NCBI GenBank assembly: GCA_903851415.1 | Contig: CAINOE010000133.1 | Coordinates: forward strand, 1-61,595 | Direction: 5' to 3' | Source: an uncultured Rhodopila sp. | GTDB taxonomy: Bacteria; Pseudomonadota; Alphaproteobacteria; Acetobacterales; Acetobacteraceae | DNA: 61,595 nt | Shown: piece after piece, positions 26,153 to 37,046 of the stretch | How positions within the stretch are numbered: position 1 is the first letter of the stretch | Layout of the letters: each line of letters opens with the position of its first letter | The notes under the pieces: model-generated | What the model was told of the DNA's origin: nothing | Database searches by the model: none | The model's input: the letters and a program-made list of their open reading frames with translations, nothing else | Made by a program: the position numbers and the translations under genes

Positions 26153-27724
26153 CTAGATCAACGCCTCCGACCGGAGGAGGTGGACGATGAGGCCGCCGTA
26201 TATGCAGACCAGCACGGCCGCCGCCGCGCCGAAGCGCAGCACCGCCATCAACCGCAGGCGCAACGGCACCAGGCCGAGGACCGAGATCCCGCCCAGCACC
26301 GGCAAGCCCAGCGTCCGCAGGTCGTCCACGGTGGAGAATGAGCGGTCGAGCTGACCCAGGAACACGGTGACGCCGATGCCGGCGGCGATGCCGCCCACCA
26401 GCACCAGGCTGACCAGCAGGATGCGGTTCGGCGCCACCGGCAGGCGCGGAATCTCGGGCGGGTCGATCACCTGCAGCTTGACCTTGTCGGCCTGCGTGTC
26501 GGCGGCCTGAGCGATATTCGCCGATTGCAGGCGGCCCAACAGATCCTCGTAGTTCCTGCGCAGAACGTTATAATCACGGTCCATATTCTGGTATTCCGCG
26601 ATCAGGCCCGGCTGCTCGCGCTGCACCTTCTCCAGCCGGTCGCGATAGGCGATCGCCTCATCCCGCTGCCGCTGCAGCGAGACGATATTCGCGTTGGCTT
26701 CGATCAGCTTGACCTTGAGCTGCTCGTAAACCGGGTTGGGCACCGAATGCTTCATCGCGCCGGTGGCGGGATCGCGGCTGACCGAAGCCTCCTTGCCGGA
26801 CGGCTGGGCGACCGCCTCGCGCGGGCCGGCACGCAGCGCCTCGATGACCTTGCGCTGCGCGATGACATCGGGGTGCGCGGCGGTATCCTTCAGCAGCAGC
26901 ATGCGAAGGTCCTCCTCCGCCTGCTCCAGCCTGGATCTCGCCACCGGCTGAGCGTTGACCGCGCCCGGCACGCCGGCGGAATCGGTCACCAGCATCGCCG
27001 GGGTGCCGTCGACCTCCTGCTTCATCGCATCGCGCGCCGTCAGGGCATCCTGAAGCCTGCCCTCGGCCTGCTGCGCGTTGGCGCGCGCGCTTTCCAGCGC
27101 CGGCACGTCGGGATTGTCGTTTGAGGGCAGGACTTCGAGATAGCGGCTGCGGAAATCGGCGCGGCGCTTTTCCGCCGCGCGAAGCTGCTGCTCGTACGAC
27201 TGGATCTGCCGCTCGAGGAAGCGGCGGGCGTTCTCCATGTCGGTGCGCGAGCCGCCGGTCGCGCTTTCGACGAAGATCGTCAGCAGGGTCTGCACCACGT
27301 CGTGCGCCAGCTTGGCGCTCTTGTCGCGATAGGTGATGGTGAACAGGTTCTTGGTCTGCGGATTGACCTTGATGTCGATGGCGAGGCGGGTCAGCAGCCG
27401 CTCCCGGTCCGACGGGCCGTTCAAGGTCAGGTCGAGGTCGGTCTTGGAAATGAGCTTTTCGAGATTGGGCCGGCTCAGCAGGGTGCGCTGGATGATTTCG
27501 AGCTGGGTCGTCGGCGCCGAGTCCGCGGCGATGCCGCGCAGCAGCGGGGTCAGCACGGCGTCGGCGTCGACGTACAGCCGGGCGCTCGATTCATATTGGT
27601 TGGGAACGGTGTAGACGCCGACCCAGCCCAGGCCGCAAACCAGCCAGGCGATGATCACGCCGGTCCAGCGGCGGCGCCAGGCGGCGCGCAGATACTGGGC
27701 GATGAGGAGGCGTATGGCATCCAT
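26153..27724 (-). CDS. XrtA-system polysaccharide chain-length determinant (Wzz/PCP type)
   Basis: A 523-residue inner membrane polysaccharide co-polymerase. Membrane helices are near the N-terminus (VIIAWLVCGLGWVGVYTV) and the C-terminus (ILLVSLVLVGGIAAGIGVTV), with a long periplasmic coiled coil between (about residues 150-400). The Pro-rich segment before the second helix (VIDPPEIPRLPVAPN) is the standard Wzz signature. A third hydrophobic segment ends the protein. It sets polymer length and recruits the tyrosine kinase encoded downstream. Confidence 0.95.
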   Translation of the reverse strand: MDAIRLLIAQYLRAAWRRRWTGVIIAWLVCGLGWVGVYTVPNQYESSARLYVDADAVLTPLLRGIAADSAPTTQLEIIQRTLLSRPNLEKLISKTDLDLTLNGPSDRERLLTRLAIDIKVNPQTKNLFTITYRDKSAKLAHDVVQTLLTIFVESATGGSRTDMENARRFLERQIQSYEQQLRAAEKRRADFRSRYLEVLPSNDNPDVPALESARANAQQAEGRLQDALTARDAMKQEVDGTPAMLVTDSAGVPGAVNAQPVARSRLEQAEEDLRMLLLKDTAAHPDVIAQRKVIEALRAGPREAVAQPSGKEASVSRDPATGAMKHSVPNPVYEQLKVKLIEANANIVSLQRQRDEAIAYRDRLEKVQREQPGLIAEYQNMDRDYNVLRRNYEDLLGRLQSANIAQAADTQADKVKLQVIDPPEIPRLPVAPNRILLVSLVLVGGIAAGIGVTVFLGQLDRSFSTVDDLRTLGLPVLGGISVLGLVPLRLRLMAVLRFGAAAAVLVCIYGGLIVHLLRSEALI

Positions 27725-27737
27725 GGCGGTGCGCCCC

Positions 27738-28559
27738 TCAGAACCAGGATTGCGGGATGATCAGCGTATCGCCCGGCTTCATTTCGACATTCTGGGTGAT
27801 ATCGCCGTCCTTGATGAGGTCGGAGAGGCGCACCTTGATGATGTTCTGCTTGCCCTCCGGTTCCAGCCGGACGATCGTGGCGCGGTTGCCGGAGGCGTAT
27901 TTCGTCAGCCCCTTGGTGGCGATCATGACGTCCAGCAGCGTCATGTGGTCGCGGTACGGGATGGCGATCGGGTCCGCCGCCTCGCCGATGACGCGCACCT
28001 GCCGATCGGCCGGGCCGACGAAGCTGCGGACGATGACGGTGACGTTGGGCTCCTGGACGTACTTGCTGAGCTTCTGCTCGATCTCGCGCGCCAGCTGCGT
28101 CGGCGTCTTGCCGGCCGCGACGATGTCCTCGATCAGCGGAGTGGAAATCCGGCCGTCGGGCCGCACCGCGACGCCGGCTTCGCTGAGATCGGGATTGCGG
28201 TAGACGAAGACGCTGAGGGAGTCGCCGGCGCCGATGATGTAGTCTTCAGCGACGGTGCCGGCGGCAGCGGCGCCGGGGGTGGTTGTGGTCGTGGCGGCCG
28301 CCGCCGGCGGCGTGGCCGGCGGCCTGACCGGTCCGGAGGCGCATGCCGCGGCCGCGAGCGCCAGCGGCAGCGTCGCGGCGAAGCGGAATGCGGTCCCGGG
28401 GGTGCGCCGGGGCGCGGGCTGTGCCGCCGCGGTTCCGTCGCCATCGTCGTGCGTGTCCGGGCGGCCTTGCCCCGCATCCGAGGGAGTGCGCCCGGGCGCA
28501 CGCGGATGCGACCGGCGGGCGTTATCTTTTCGGTTTGGTTCGGGCCGTTTTTTAATCAC
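27738..28559 (-). CDS. XrtA-system polysaccharide export lipoprotein (Wza/PES family)
   Basis: A protein of about 273 residues. A signal peptide with lipobox (LALAAAAC) precedes the poly-Thr/Ala linker, then the polysaccharide export domain (YIIGAGDSLSVFVYRNPDLS), then SLBB-like segments (VRVIGEAADP and VEMKPGDTLIIPQSWF). It forms the outer-membrane exit channel for the polymer. The start is taken as the GTG at 28559 because AGAGG lies seven bases before it; the frame stays open further upstream towards the tRNA-like gene. It is the first gene of the minus-strand locus. Confidence 0.92.
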   Translation of the reverse strand: MIKKRPEPNRKDNARRSHPRAPGRTPSDAGQGRPDTHDDGDGTAAAQPAPRRTPGTAFRFAATLPLALAAAACASGPVRPPATPPAAAATTTTTPGAAAAGTVAEDYIIGAGDSLSVFVYRNPDLSEAGVAVRPDGRISTPLIEDIVAAGKTPTQLAREIEQKLSKYVQEPNVTVIVRSFVGPADRQVRVIGEAADPIAIPYRDHMTLLDVMIATKGLTKYASGNRATIVRLEPEGKQNIIKVRLSDLIKDGDITQNVEMKPGDTLIIPQSWF

Positions 28560-28648
28560 GTCAACCTCTGAAAAATGCGTTCGGCACGCCGGCTGTTGCC
28601 GGCACATCGGCCGGGCATCAGCGCGCTTGGGATGCGGCGGTGGCACGG

Positions 28649-28722
28649 TGGTAGGCGCGGAAGGAATCGAACCCCCTCATCTGCCGGGTTGAGGCAGCGC
28701 TCTGCCAATGAGCTACACGCCT
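28649..28722 (-). tRNA. tRNA-like gene with a non-canonical anticodon loop
   Basis: The minus strand folds as a full cloverleaf. The acceptor stem is AGGCGTG/CGCGCCT with one G-U, discriminator A and encoded CCA. The D arm is GCTC/GAGC with GG in the loop, the anticodon stem is CTGCC/GGCAG, the variable loop has four bases and the T arm has TTCGATT. The anticodon loop reads TCAACCC, so position 33 is C rather than the near-universal U, and 37 is C rather than a purine. Read at face value the anticodon is AAC (Val). No normal isoacceptor fits. It may be a tRNA pseudogene, a tRNA for a non-translational role, or a decoy. Confidence 0.6.
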
Positions 28723-29160
28723 TTCAGCATCCCCCGCGGCCGGATACGTTGGAAAGATGATACCGCTTTGTATGACCTCTCCCTTTCGTGAGGTGGCTAT
28801 AACATCCTGTTTGCCGCGTTTCAACTCAGACGTGAAGCGAAATAGTGTTGGACGCCCGGGGGCTTATCGGATAGGGCGGCGGCCGGGTTGGACGGCTGCG
28901 CCGGGGGTAGGGCGGCCCGCGGCCGCATCTCAAAATTGGCACGAAAGCCGGGCCTGTGGGTAATAATTGCTTAATAAACATTATAAAATATGTATGATTA
29001 ATACGAAATTTCGTTGACGATGCATACGGGAATGTGTAACGTTCTCATCAGGTGTCGCCCGGGAGCCGCCGCGGATGAAAACTGCCTGGCAGAGCCCGCC
29101 GCGGTCGGCCATCTCCCGGAATTACAAAGACAAATCGGGCGGGTTGAAAGGAAAGCGTTG
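28723..29160. other. 438-bp intergenic region between the two arms of the XrtA locus
   Basis: No coding sequence is convincing. Bases 28960-29045 are sharply AT-rich. They contain a perfect 12-bp palindrome ACGAAATTTCGT (29003-29014) and a TTGACG/TAACGT pair. This is the likely control region of the sugar transferase gene. Confidence 0.5.
29003..29042 (+). promoter_or_regulatory. Candidate promoter and palindromic operator of the sugar transferase gene
   Basis: TTGACG at 29014-29019 and TAACGT at 29037-29042 are 17 bases apart, a good sigma-70-like geometry. The palindrome ACGAAATTTCGT abuts the -35 element. The predicted 5' UTR would be about 110 bases. Confidence 0.4.
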
Positions 29161-30507
29161 ATGCAGCGCGCCATGGCACATTATGTGCCTCGCGAAATGG
29201 CTGTCCTCGGCCTCGTCGAGGTGGCCCTCTCGTTCCTGGTCATATACGTCATTCTGAACGTCAGCGGCACGCCGGACTGGATCTCGGGCAGCCTCCGGAC
29301 CCTGACCGCGCCCACCGCCGCCGCAGCCGCCCTGCTCGCGCTCGGCATCAGCCTCATCGCCCTGCCCATCGGCCTGTACCAGCCCGAAGTCTGTCTCGAC
29401 CGCAGGCGCCTGCTGCCGGCAACCTGCCTCGCCGCGGGACTGATTTTCGCCGCCCTGCTGCTGTTCGGACGGCCGGACGGCCGCCTGACCCTCGGCCATG
29501 CCGTCGAAACCGCCAGGCTTGGCGCCGCCGGCCTGGCGACAATGACCTTCGTCCGCATTGTCTGGCGCCTCGACATCGTCCGCAACCGGTTGGCCAGGCC
29601 CGTCCTGGTGCTCGGCGCTCCGGCCGACGCCGCCACCTTCAGAGCCCGCCTGGACACCCGCCGCGGCCGCAACTTCAAACCCGTCGCCATGCCGGAGGGC
29701 GACGCAAGCTGGCAGGCGCTGCGCCGCCGCGGCATCTGGGGCGTGGTCCTCGCCTCCGGAGTCGAGCCGCCGATGGCCGAGGCGATCCTGGATTGCAAGC
29801 TGCGCGGCCTGCCGGTGCTCAGCGCCGCGGCCTTTCACGACCGCTATCTCGCCCGCGTCGATCTCGACTCGCTCACCGCCGACGGCCTCATCAACGCCGA
29901 CGGCTTCGCCCGCGGCTGCGGCTCCGCCGCGCTCAAGCGCGCGTCCGACATCGTCTTCAGCATCGCCGCCCTGCTGCTCACCCTGCCGATGATGATCGCC
30001 GCCGCCGCGGCGATCAAGCTCGACAGCCGCGGCCCGGTGTTTTACCGCCAGCAGCGCGCCGGACGCTTCGGCAAGGCCTTCACGATCTTCAAGTTCCGCA
30101 GCATGGCGGCCGACGCCGAGGCCTGCGGCAGGCCGCGCTGGACGCAGCGGCAGGATCCGCGCATCACCCGGGTCGGACGTTTCATGCGCGCCTCCCGCAT
30201 CGATGAGCTGCCCCAGCTGGTCAACGTCATCCGTGGCGAAATGAGCCTGGTGGGCCCGCGCCCGGAACGGCCCCATTTCGTCGAGCAACTGGCCCGGGCA
30301 ATTCCGTTCTACCACCAGCGCACCTATGTCAAACCGGGCCTCACCGGCTGGGCTCAGGTGAATTATCCCTACGGCGCCTCGGTCGAGGATGCGCGCGAGA
30401 AGCTCGCGTACGACCTCTATTACGTGAAGCACCGCACGATCTGGCTCGATCTTGTCATCCTGCTGTCAACCATCCGCGTCGTGCTGTTCAGCGACGGCGC
30501 ACGCTGA
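29161..30507 (+). CDS. XrtA-system polyprenyl-phosphate sugar-1-phosphate transferase (TIGR03013-like)
   Basis: A 448-residue membrane protein that should transfer a sugar-1-phosphate to undecaprenyl phosphate, the first step of repeat-unit assembly. Four N-terminal helices (about residues 12-130) precede a CoA-binding-like domain. The C-terminal transferase domain begins at LKRASDIVFSIAALLL, with IKLDSRGPVFYRQQRAG, FTIFKFRSM and MSLVGPRPERPHFVEQ, the usual catalytic-core motifs. The ATG at 29161 has AAAGGA about nine bases upstream; the frame is open for 49 more codons upstream but without a ribosome site. It leads the plus-strand arm of the locus. Confidence 0.93.
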   Translation: MQRAMAHYVPREMAVLGLVEVALSFLVIYVILNVSGTPDWISGSLRTLTAPTAAAAALLALGISLIALPIGLYQPEVCLDRRRLLPATCLAAGLIFAALLLFGRPDGRLTLGHAVETARLGAAGLATMTFVRIVWRLDIVRNRLARPVLVLGAPADAATFRARLDTRRGRNFKPVAMPEGDASWQALRRRGIWGVVLASGVEPPMAEAILDCKLRGLPVLSAAAFHDRYLARVDLDSLTADGLINADGFARGCGSAALKRASDIVFSIAALLLTLPMMIAAAAAIKLDSRGPVFYRQQRAGRFGKAFTIFKFRSMAADAEACGRPRWTQRQDPRITRVGRFMRASRIDELPQLVNVIRGEMSLVGPRPERPHFVEQLARAIPFYHQRTYVKPGLTGWAQVNYPYGASVEDAREKLAYDLYYVKHRTIWLDLVILLSTIRVVLFSDGAR

Positions 30508-30605
30508 TGCGGCGCCCGCCGCAAGCCGGCCTTGGCTGACCGCACCGGACCGGCGCGATCCGGCGGGCGGCAGGTCCGGCGGGCCGTCATGACCGCGGCG
30601 CAGGC

Positions 30606-32656
30606 ATGATACTCCAGGTTCCGGCCGTCGCCGTGCTGTACGGCGGATGCGCCGCGGTCTACGGTCTGCTCGCGCTGCTCATTCTGGCGCGCCCGCCGGT
30701 CAGCCGCGCCGGCGTTTGGCTGGGTCTCGGCTGCCTCGTCACCGCGAGCTGGGCCGCCGCCATCGCCGCATCCTTCCGCATCCCGCTCGGCCAGATCCCC
30801 GCCTGGCTGGAAATCGGCCGCGCCGCGGCCTGGTACGGGTTCATCCTGCACCTCTACCGCCGCTCCGCCGGAACCGGCGATCAGCTTGTGCCGGCATTCA
30901 GGACGATGGGGCTGCTGGCGCTCCTGATACTGTGCGGCACCCCGCTGCTCGATTGGCTGTCCGGCTCCCCGGCGGCGGTGCTGCCGTCGCTCGGCGTCGC
31001 CGTCAGGCTGGGTTTCGCCGTCTGCAACGTGCTGCTGCTGGAAAACCTCTATTTCAACACGCCGCCCGAAGCGCGCTGGAACATCAACCTGCTCTGCGTC
31101 GCGCTGGGCGGCATGTTCCTGTACGATCTGGTTCTCTACGCCGATGCCGTGCTGCTCCGCCAAATGTCCTTCGCGCTGTTCGAGGCGCGCGCGCCGGCCT
31201 GCACCATCGCCGCCCCGCTGCTGGCACTCGCCGCCGCCCGCAACCGGCGCTGGGCGATCGACATCCATGTCTCCCGCGACGTCGTCTTTCACAGCTTTAC
31301 GCTGATCGCCAGCGGCATCCTGTTGCTGGCGGTCGCCTTTGTCGGCCAAGTGTTCCGCGAGGAGGGGTCGGAATGGGGCCGCGTCGCCGAGACCTCGATG
31401 ATCTTCAGCGCCATGCTGGCGGTCGCGGTCACCGTCACCTCCGGTTCGGCGCGCTCCCGCATCCGCTCCCTGGTGGTGGAGAATTTCTTCAGCCACCGCT
31501 ATGACTACCGCCGCGAATGGATGCGCTGCATCGACGCGCTGACCGCGCCGGATGCGTTCGTCGCCCTGCACAAGCGGGCGATCCGCGCCGCCGCGGAGGT
31601 GGTCGATAGTCCCGCCGGCGCGCTGTTCGTCCGCCCGCCGCAGGATGTCGCCTTCCAGTGGGCCGGCTCCTGGAACATGCCGGCGGCCACCGCCCCGGTG
31701 CCTCCCGGCCATCCCCTGGTCGCCCTGTTCGGCGGCACCGAAAGCATCGTGTTGCTGGACCGGCATGAAGCGGCGGCGGCATGGCTGCCGGAGCTGCCCC
31801 GCGCCTGGATCGTACTGCCGCTCTATCATTTCGGCACTCTGATCGGCTTTGTCGTCCTGGCGCGATCGAGGGCGCAATTCAAACTGGACCAGGAGGCTTT
31901 CGACCTGCTACGGGTGATTGGTCGCGAAATCGCGAGCCGTCTGGCTGAGCAGCGCGCCATGCAGGTCCTGACGCAAACCCGCGAGCTGCGCGAGTACAGC
32001 CAGCGCTTCGCGTTCGTCATCCACGACATTAAGAATGTTTCCGGACAACTCTCCATGCTTTTGGCCAATGCCGAGGTCCACGCTGACAATCCGGAGTTCC
32101 AGCGCGACATGCTGACGACCGTGCGCGCATCCGTCGGCAAGATCACCCGGCTGCTGGCGCGGCTGCAGGCGGAAACCCGGGAAAGAAACCATGCGGTGAT
32201 CACGCCGGCGGAGCGCCTCCGCCGGCTGGTGGAACTGTCCCGGCATGCCAGCGGCAGGACCATTGTTTTGCGCGATCGTTCCGGCGGTGCCGGCGCGGCG
32301 ATCGATCCGGATGCCTTCGATGCCATCGCCGCCCACCTGCTGAACAATGCTATCGAAGCCTCGGCGGAGGCGGACGCCGTCGAAGCGGAGCTGCGGCTGG
32401 AGCCGCACTGCGTCGTCCTCGACATCATCGACCGCGGCGCCGGCATGGCGCCCGAGTTCGTCCGCGACGAACTGTTCCGGCCGCTGCGCTCCACCAAGTC
32501 CGGCGGCCACGGCATCGGCGCCTACCAGGCGCGCGAGCTGCTGCGCGGCGCCGGCGGCGATCTGCTGGTGATCAGCCGGCCCGGCGCCGGCACCACGATG
32601 CGCGTCATCCTGCCCTGGCTGCGGCCGGCGGTCCCGGCGCCGGCTTCCGCGGAGGC

Positions 32657-32660
<4 letters not shown>
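30606..32660 (+). CDS. prsK: XrtA/PEP-CTERM system sensor histidine kinase PrsK
   Basis: A 684-residue kinase. Eight or so N-terminal helices (residues 1-280) form the membrane sensor, followed by a GAF-like domain (about 310-460). The H-box is FVIHDIKNVSGQLSMLL with His near residue 473, the N-box is HLLNNAIEAS, then DRGAGMAPEF and STKSGGHGIGAY. This architecture is specific to PrsK of exosortase loci. It should phosphorylate PrsR, encoded next with a 4-base overlap (GTGA). Confidence 0.95.
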
Positions 32661-34093
<1,433 letters not shown>

Positions 34094-34095
34094 GG

Positions 34096-36870
34096 ATGAA
34101 ACGCATGCGCTTTGGCACTCTCGGTTGGATCATGGTGGGCGCGTGGATCGGGGCATGGCCGCTCGCCGCGCACGCGGACTACATGTCCAACGCCCGCGTT
34201 CAACTTAAGAAGGGCGACCTCAAGGCCGCGCAGATCGAACTGCGCAATGCCGTGCGAACCGATCCGCAGAACGGCGAGGCGCATTACTGGCTCGGGCGGG
34301 TTACGTTCGAGCTTGGAGATCCCGTGGCCTCCCAGCGCGAAGCAACCGCGGCACGGGAGCGCGGTTTCGACCCCCACCAGGCCGTTCCTCTGCTGGCCCA
34401 GGCGCTGCTGGCGCAGAACAAGTTCGACGAATTGCTGACCACCCTCAAGCCGGAGGGGCAGGACCCGGCTCTCGATGCCGCTATCCTGGTGTCCCGCGGC
34501 TACGCCGAGATCGGCCTCAAGCGCCCCGAAGACGCGCAGAAATCCTTTGCCCAGGCCGAACAGGTCGCACCGAACGCGGTCGAGCCGCTGCTCGCCGATG
34601 CCCGCCTTGCCATCGCCCGGGCCGATCTGGCGGGGGCGCAGACCAAGATCGACCGGGCGATCGAGGCGCAGCCCAAATCCGCCGAAGCCCTGCTGGCGAA
34701 GGCGCAGTTGCTGCGCCTCAAGAACAACCTGCCGGGCGCCATTGCCGTGCTCGACGAACTGATCATCGATCAGCCGAGCGTGGTGCAGGCCCGCCTCGAC
34801 CGCGCCAGCCTGGAGCTCGCCTCCGGCAAGACCGAGGCCGCGCAGAGCGATCTGGACGTCGTGCTGAAAGGCTCGCCGGGCAACGTGCAGGGGATTTATC
34901 TGCGGGCGGTCATGGAGGCGCAGGCGCGCAATTACAAGGCAGCCGATACGGATCTGGATCACATCACCAGCTACCTCAGCCGCATCCAGCGCGCCTACTA
35001 CCTGGAGGCCGTCGTCAAGGAACAGTTGGGCCAGTTTGAGCAGGCCGAGGATGCAGCGACGAAATATCTCGCGCGGGCGCCGAACGATCTGGCTGCCTAC
35101 AAGACCCTGGCGCGGATTCAGTTCGCCAAGCACCGCCCGGATGCGGTGATCGAGACGCTCGGGAAGGTCGCCGATTCCGGCAAGGCGGATGCGGGAACAT
35201 TCGACCTGCTTGGCCGCGCGTATGCCGCGACCGGACGCGCGGCCGACGCGATCGCGGCGTTCCAGAAGGCGGAGAACCTGGCCCCCAACGATGTCGGCGT
35301 GCAGACCAGGCTGGCCTCGGTCCGCATGGGCATGGGCGATGTCGATACCGCCATGGGCGACCTGGAGCATACGTTGACTCTGGCGCCGAAGATTCCCGCC
35401 GTCGGGGAGGCGTTGTTCTTCGCCGCGCTGGCCACCGGCGACACGTCGAAGGCGGGCGACGCGCTGGAGAAAATCCGCGCCGCGCAAGGCCAGACCGAAA
35501 TCGTCGAGAACCTCGAAGGGCTCTACAAGCTCGCGCGGATCGATTTTCCCGGCGCGCGGACGATTTTCAGCGATCTGGTTCAGGCGCATCCGGACTTCGT
35601 CCCGGCGAAGATCAACCTTGCGCGGGTCGAGGCGATCATGGGCGATGCGCCGGCGGCCGAAGAGATCCTGAAAGATCTGCTGGCCAAGCAGCCGGGTTCC
35701 CAGCCGGCTCTCACCATGCTGTCGTCGACCTATGTGCAGTCCGGCCGGCGGCAGAACGCGATCGAGTTGCTCGAACGCGCCCATCGCGCCGATCCGGCGC
35801 AGACCAGGGTGACCGTGAGTCTCGGCGATCTTTACATCCGCGACAACCAGCCTCAGAAGGCGCTGGACCTGACCCTGGTCGAAAAGGGCGAGAATGCCAA
35901 TTCGGTCAACATCCTGACTTTGCGCGCGGCGGCCTATCTCGCGCTCGGCCAGCGCAAGGACGCGCGTTCGACCTACACCGACATCCTCAGGCAGGATCCG
36001 ACTTCGGCGCTGGCGCGGCGCCAGCTCGTCGGCTTGCTGATCGAGGCCGGAGACTACGAAAGCGCCCGTTCCGTCATGACCTCGAGCATAGCTGCCAGCC
36101 CGCGCAACTATTCGCTTTATCAGGACTATGTGACGATCGACCTCAAAGGCGTCGGGCTGGACGCTGCCCTGGCGTCAGCCGAACGGCTGATGGCGCAGGA
36201 CCAGGACTTCGGCGAGCTGCGGGCGCTGAAGGGGGACGTCTACCAGATGGCCAACCGTTCTGCCGACGCGGTGACCGCATACACCGAGGCCGCCAAAGCC
36301 ACCCCGTCCAGCCTGCTGACCAGCCGGCGCGTGTCCGCGCTGCTTCGCTCCGGGCGGAGGGACGACGCAAACAAAGTGCTCGCGGACTGGCTCGCCAGGC
36401 ACCCGGATGACATGGCAGCCACCGAAATAGCGGCGGAAACCAGCATCGCCGACAGCCAGTTTGACAGCGCCGGCGCGTATCTCGAGCAAATTCTTAAAAT
36501 TAAGCCGCATGATGCGGTCGCGCTGAACAACCTGGCGTGGGTCCTGCAGCAGAAGGGCGATAACGCTCGTGCGGAGGCGCTCAGCCGCCAGGCCTACGTG
36601 CTGTCGCCGGGAGCGCAGACGGCGGACACGCTCGGCTGGATCCTGACGACCTCCGGCGATCCCCGCAACGGCGTCCTTCTGCTCCGTCAGGCCAGCAACG
36701 AGACCGATACGGATCCACGCATCAGCTATCATTACGCGGTCGCCCTGCTGGATACCGGCGATCGGGCGGAAGCCAGGAAGCAGTTGGAAACCGTGGTCGC
36801 CAAGCCGGGCGACTTCAAGGAGAAGGTCGCTGCTCAGAAAGCGCTCGACGAGCTGTTGAAAGGGTCTTGA
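34096..36870 (+). CDS. prsT: XrtA/PEP-CTERM system TPR-repeat protein PrsT
   Basis: A 924-residue exported protein. A signal peptide (about residues 1-25, cleavage after AAHA) precedes about twenty tetratricopeptide-like repeats covering nearly the whole chain (for example DLLGRAYAATGRAADAIAAF and LAWVLQQKGDNARAEALS). PrsT proteins occur with PrsK and PrsR in exosortase loci. They are probably periplasmic scaffolds or lipoproteins that bind the secretion machinery; the precise role is unknown. There is no lipobox Cys here. The ATG follows the prsR stop by two bases. Confidence 0.94.
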   Translation: MKRMRFGTLGWIMVGAWIGAWPLAAHADYMSNARVQLKKGDLKAAQIELRNAVRTDPQNGEAHYWLGRVTFELGDPVASQREATAARERGFDPHQAVPLLAQALLAQNKFDELLTTLKPEGQDPALDAAILVSRGYAEIGLKRPEDAQKSFAQAEQVAPNAVEPLLADARLAIARADLAGAQTKIDRAIEAQPKSAEALLAKAQLLRLKNNLPGAIAVLDELIIDQPSVVQARLDRASLELASGKTEAAQSDLDVVLKGSPGNVQGIYLRAVMEAQARNYKAADTDLDHITSYLSRIQRAYYLEAVVKEQLGQFEQAEDAATKYLARAPNDLAAYKTLARIQFAKHRPDAVIETLGKVADSGKADAGTFDLLGRAYAATGRAADAIAAFQKAENLAPNDVGVQTRLASVRMGMGDVDTAMGDLEHTLTLAPKIPAVGEALFFAALATGDTSKAGDALEKIRAAQGQTEIVENLEGLYKLARIDFPGARTIFSDLVQAHPDFVPAKINLARVEAIMGDAPAAEEILKDLLAKQPGSQPALTMLSSTYVQSGRRQNAIELLERAHRADPAQTRVTVSLGDLYIRDNQPQKALDLTLVEKGENANSVNILTLRAAAYLALGQRKDARSTYTDILRQDPTSALARRQLVGLLIEAGDYESARSVMTSSIAASPRNYSLYQDYVTIDLKGVGLDAALASAERLMAQDQDFGELRALKGDVYQMANRSADAVTAYTEAAKATPSSLLTSRRVSALLRSGRRDDANKVLADWLARHPDDMAATEIAAETSIADSQFDSAGAYLEQILKIKPHDAVALNNLAWVLQQKGDNARAEALSRQAYVLSPGAQTADTLGWILTTSGDPRNGVLLLRQASNETDTDPRISYHYAVALLDTGDRAEARKQLETVVAKPGDFKEKVAAQKALDELLKGS

Positions 36871-37046
36871 GGCGCGGTTCGGCGGACCGTGCGGGGCACG
36901 GACGGGCGCGGGTGGTGGCGTTTCGGTCGCCGTCGTGGCGGTCTGGAGGCATGGGCCGGCGGGCCGGCCCATCCGGGCCCGCCGGTCGTCTCCGGCAAGC
37001 CCGGCCAACCGGCCACCGGGCAATTTCCTGATATGATCACCCGGCC

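Noticed and set aside
28934..28952. TGGCAC as a sigma-54 -24 element near the XrtA regulators
   Set aside because: The -12 TTGC half is missing at the required spacing; the same is true at 34113, which is inside prsT.
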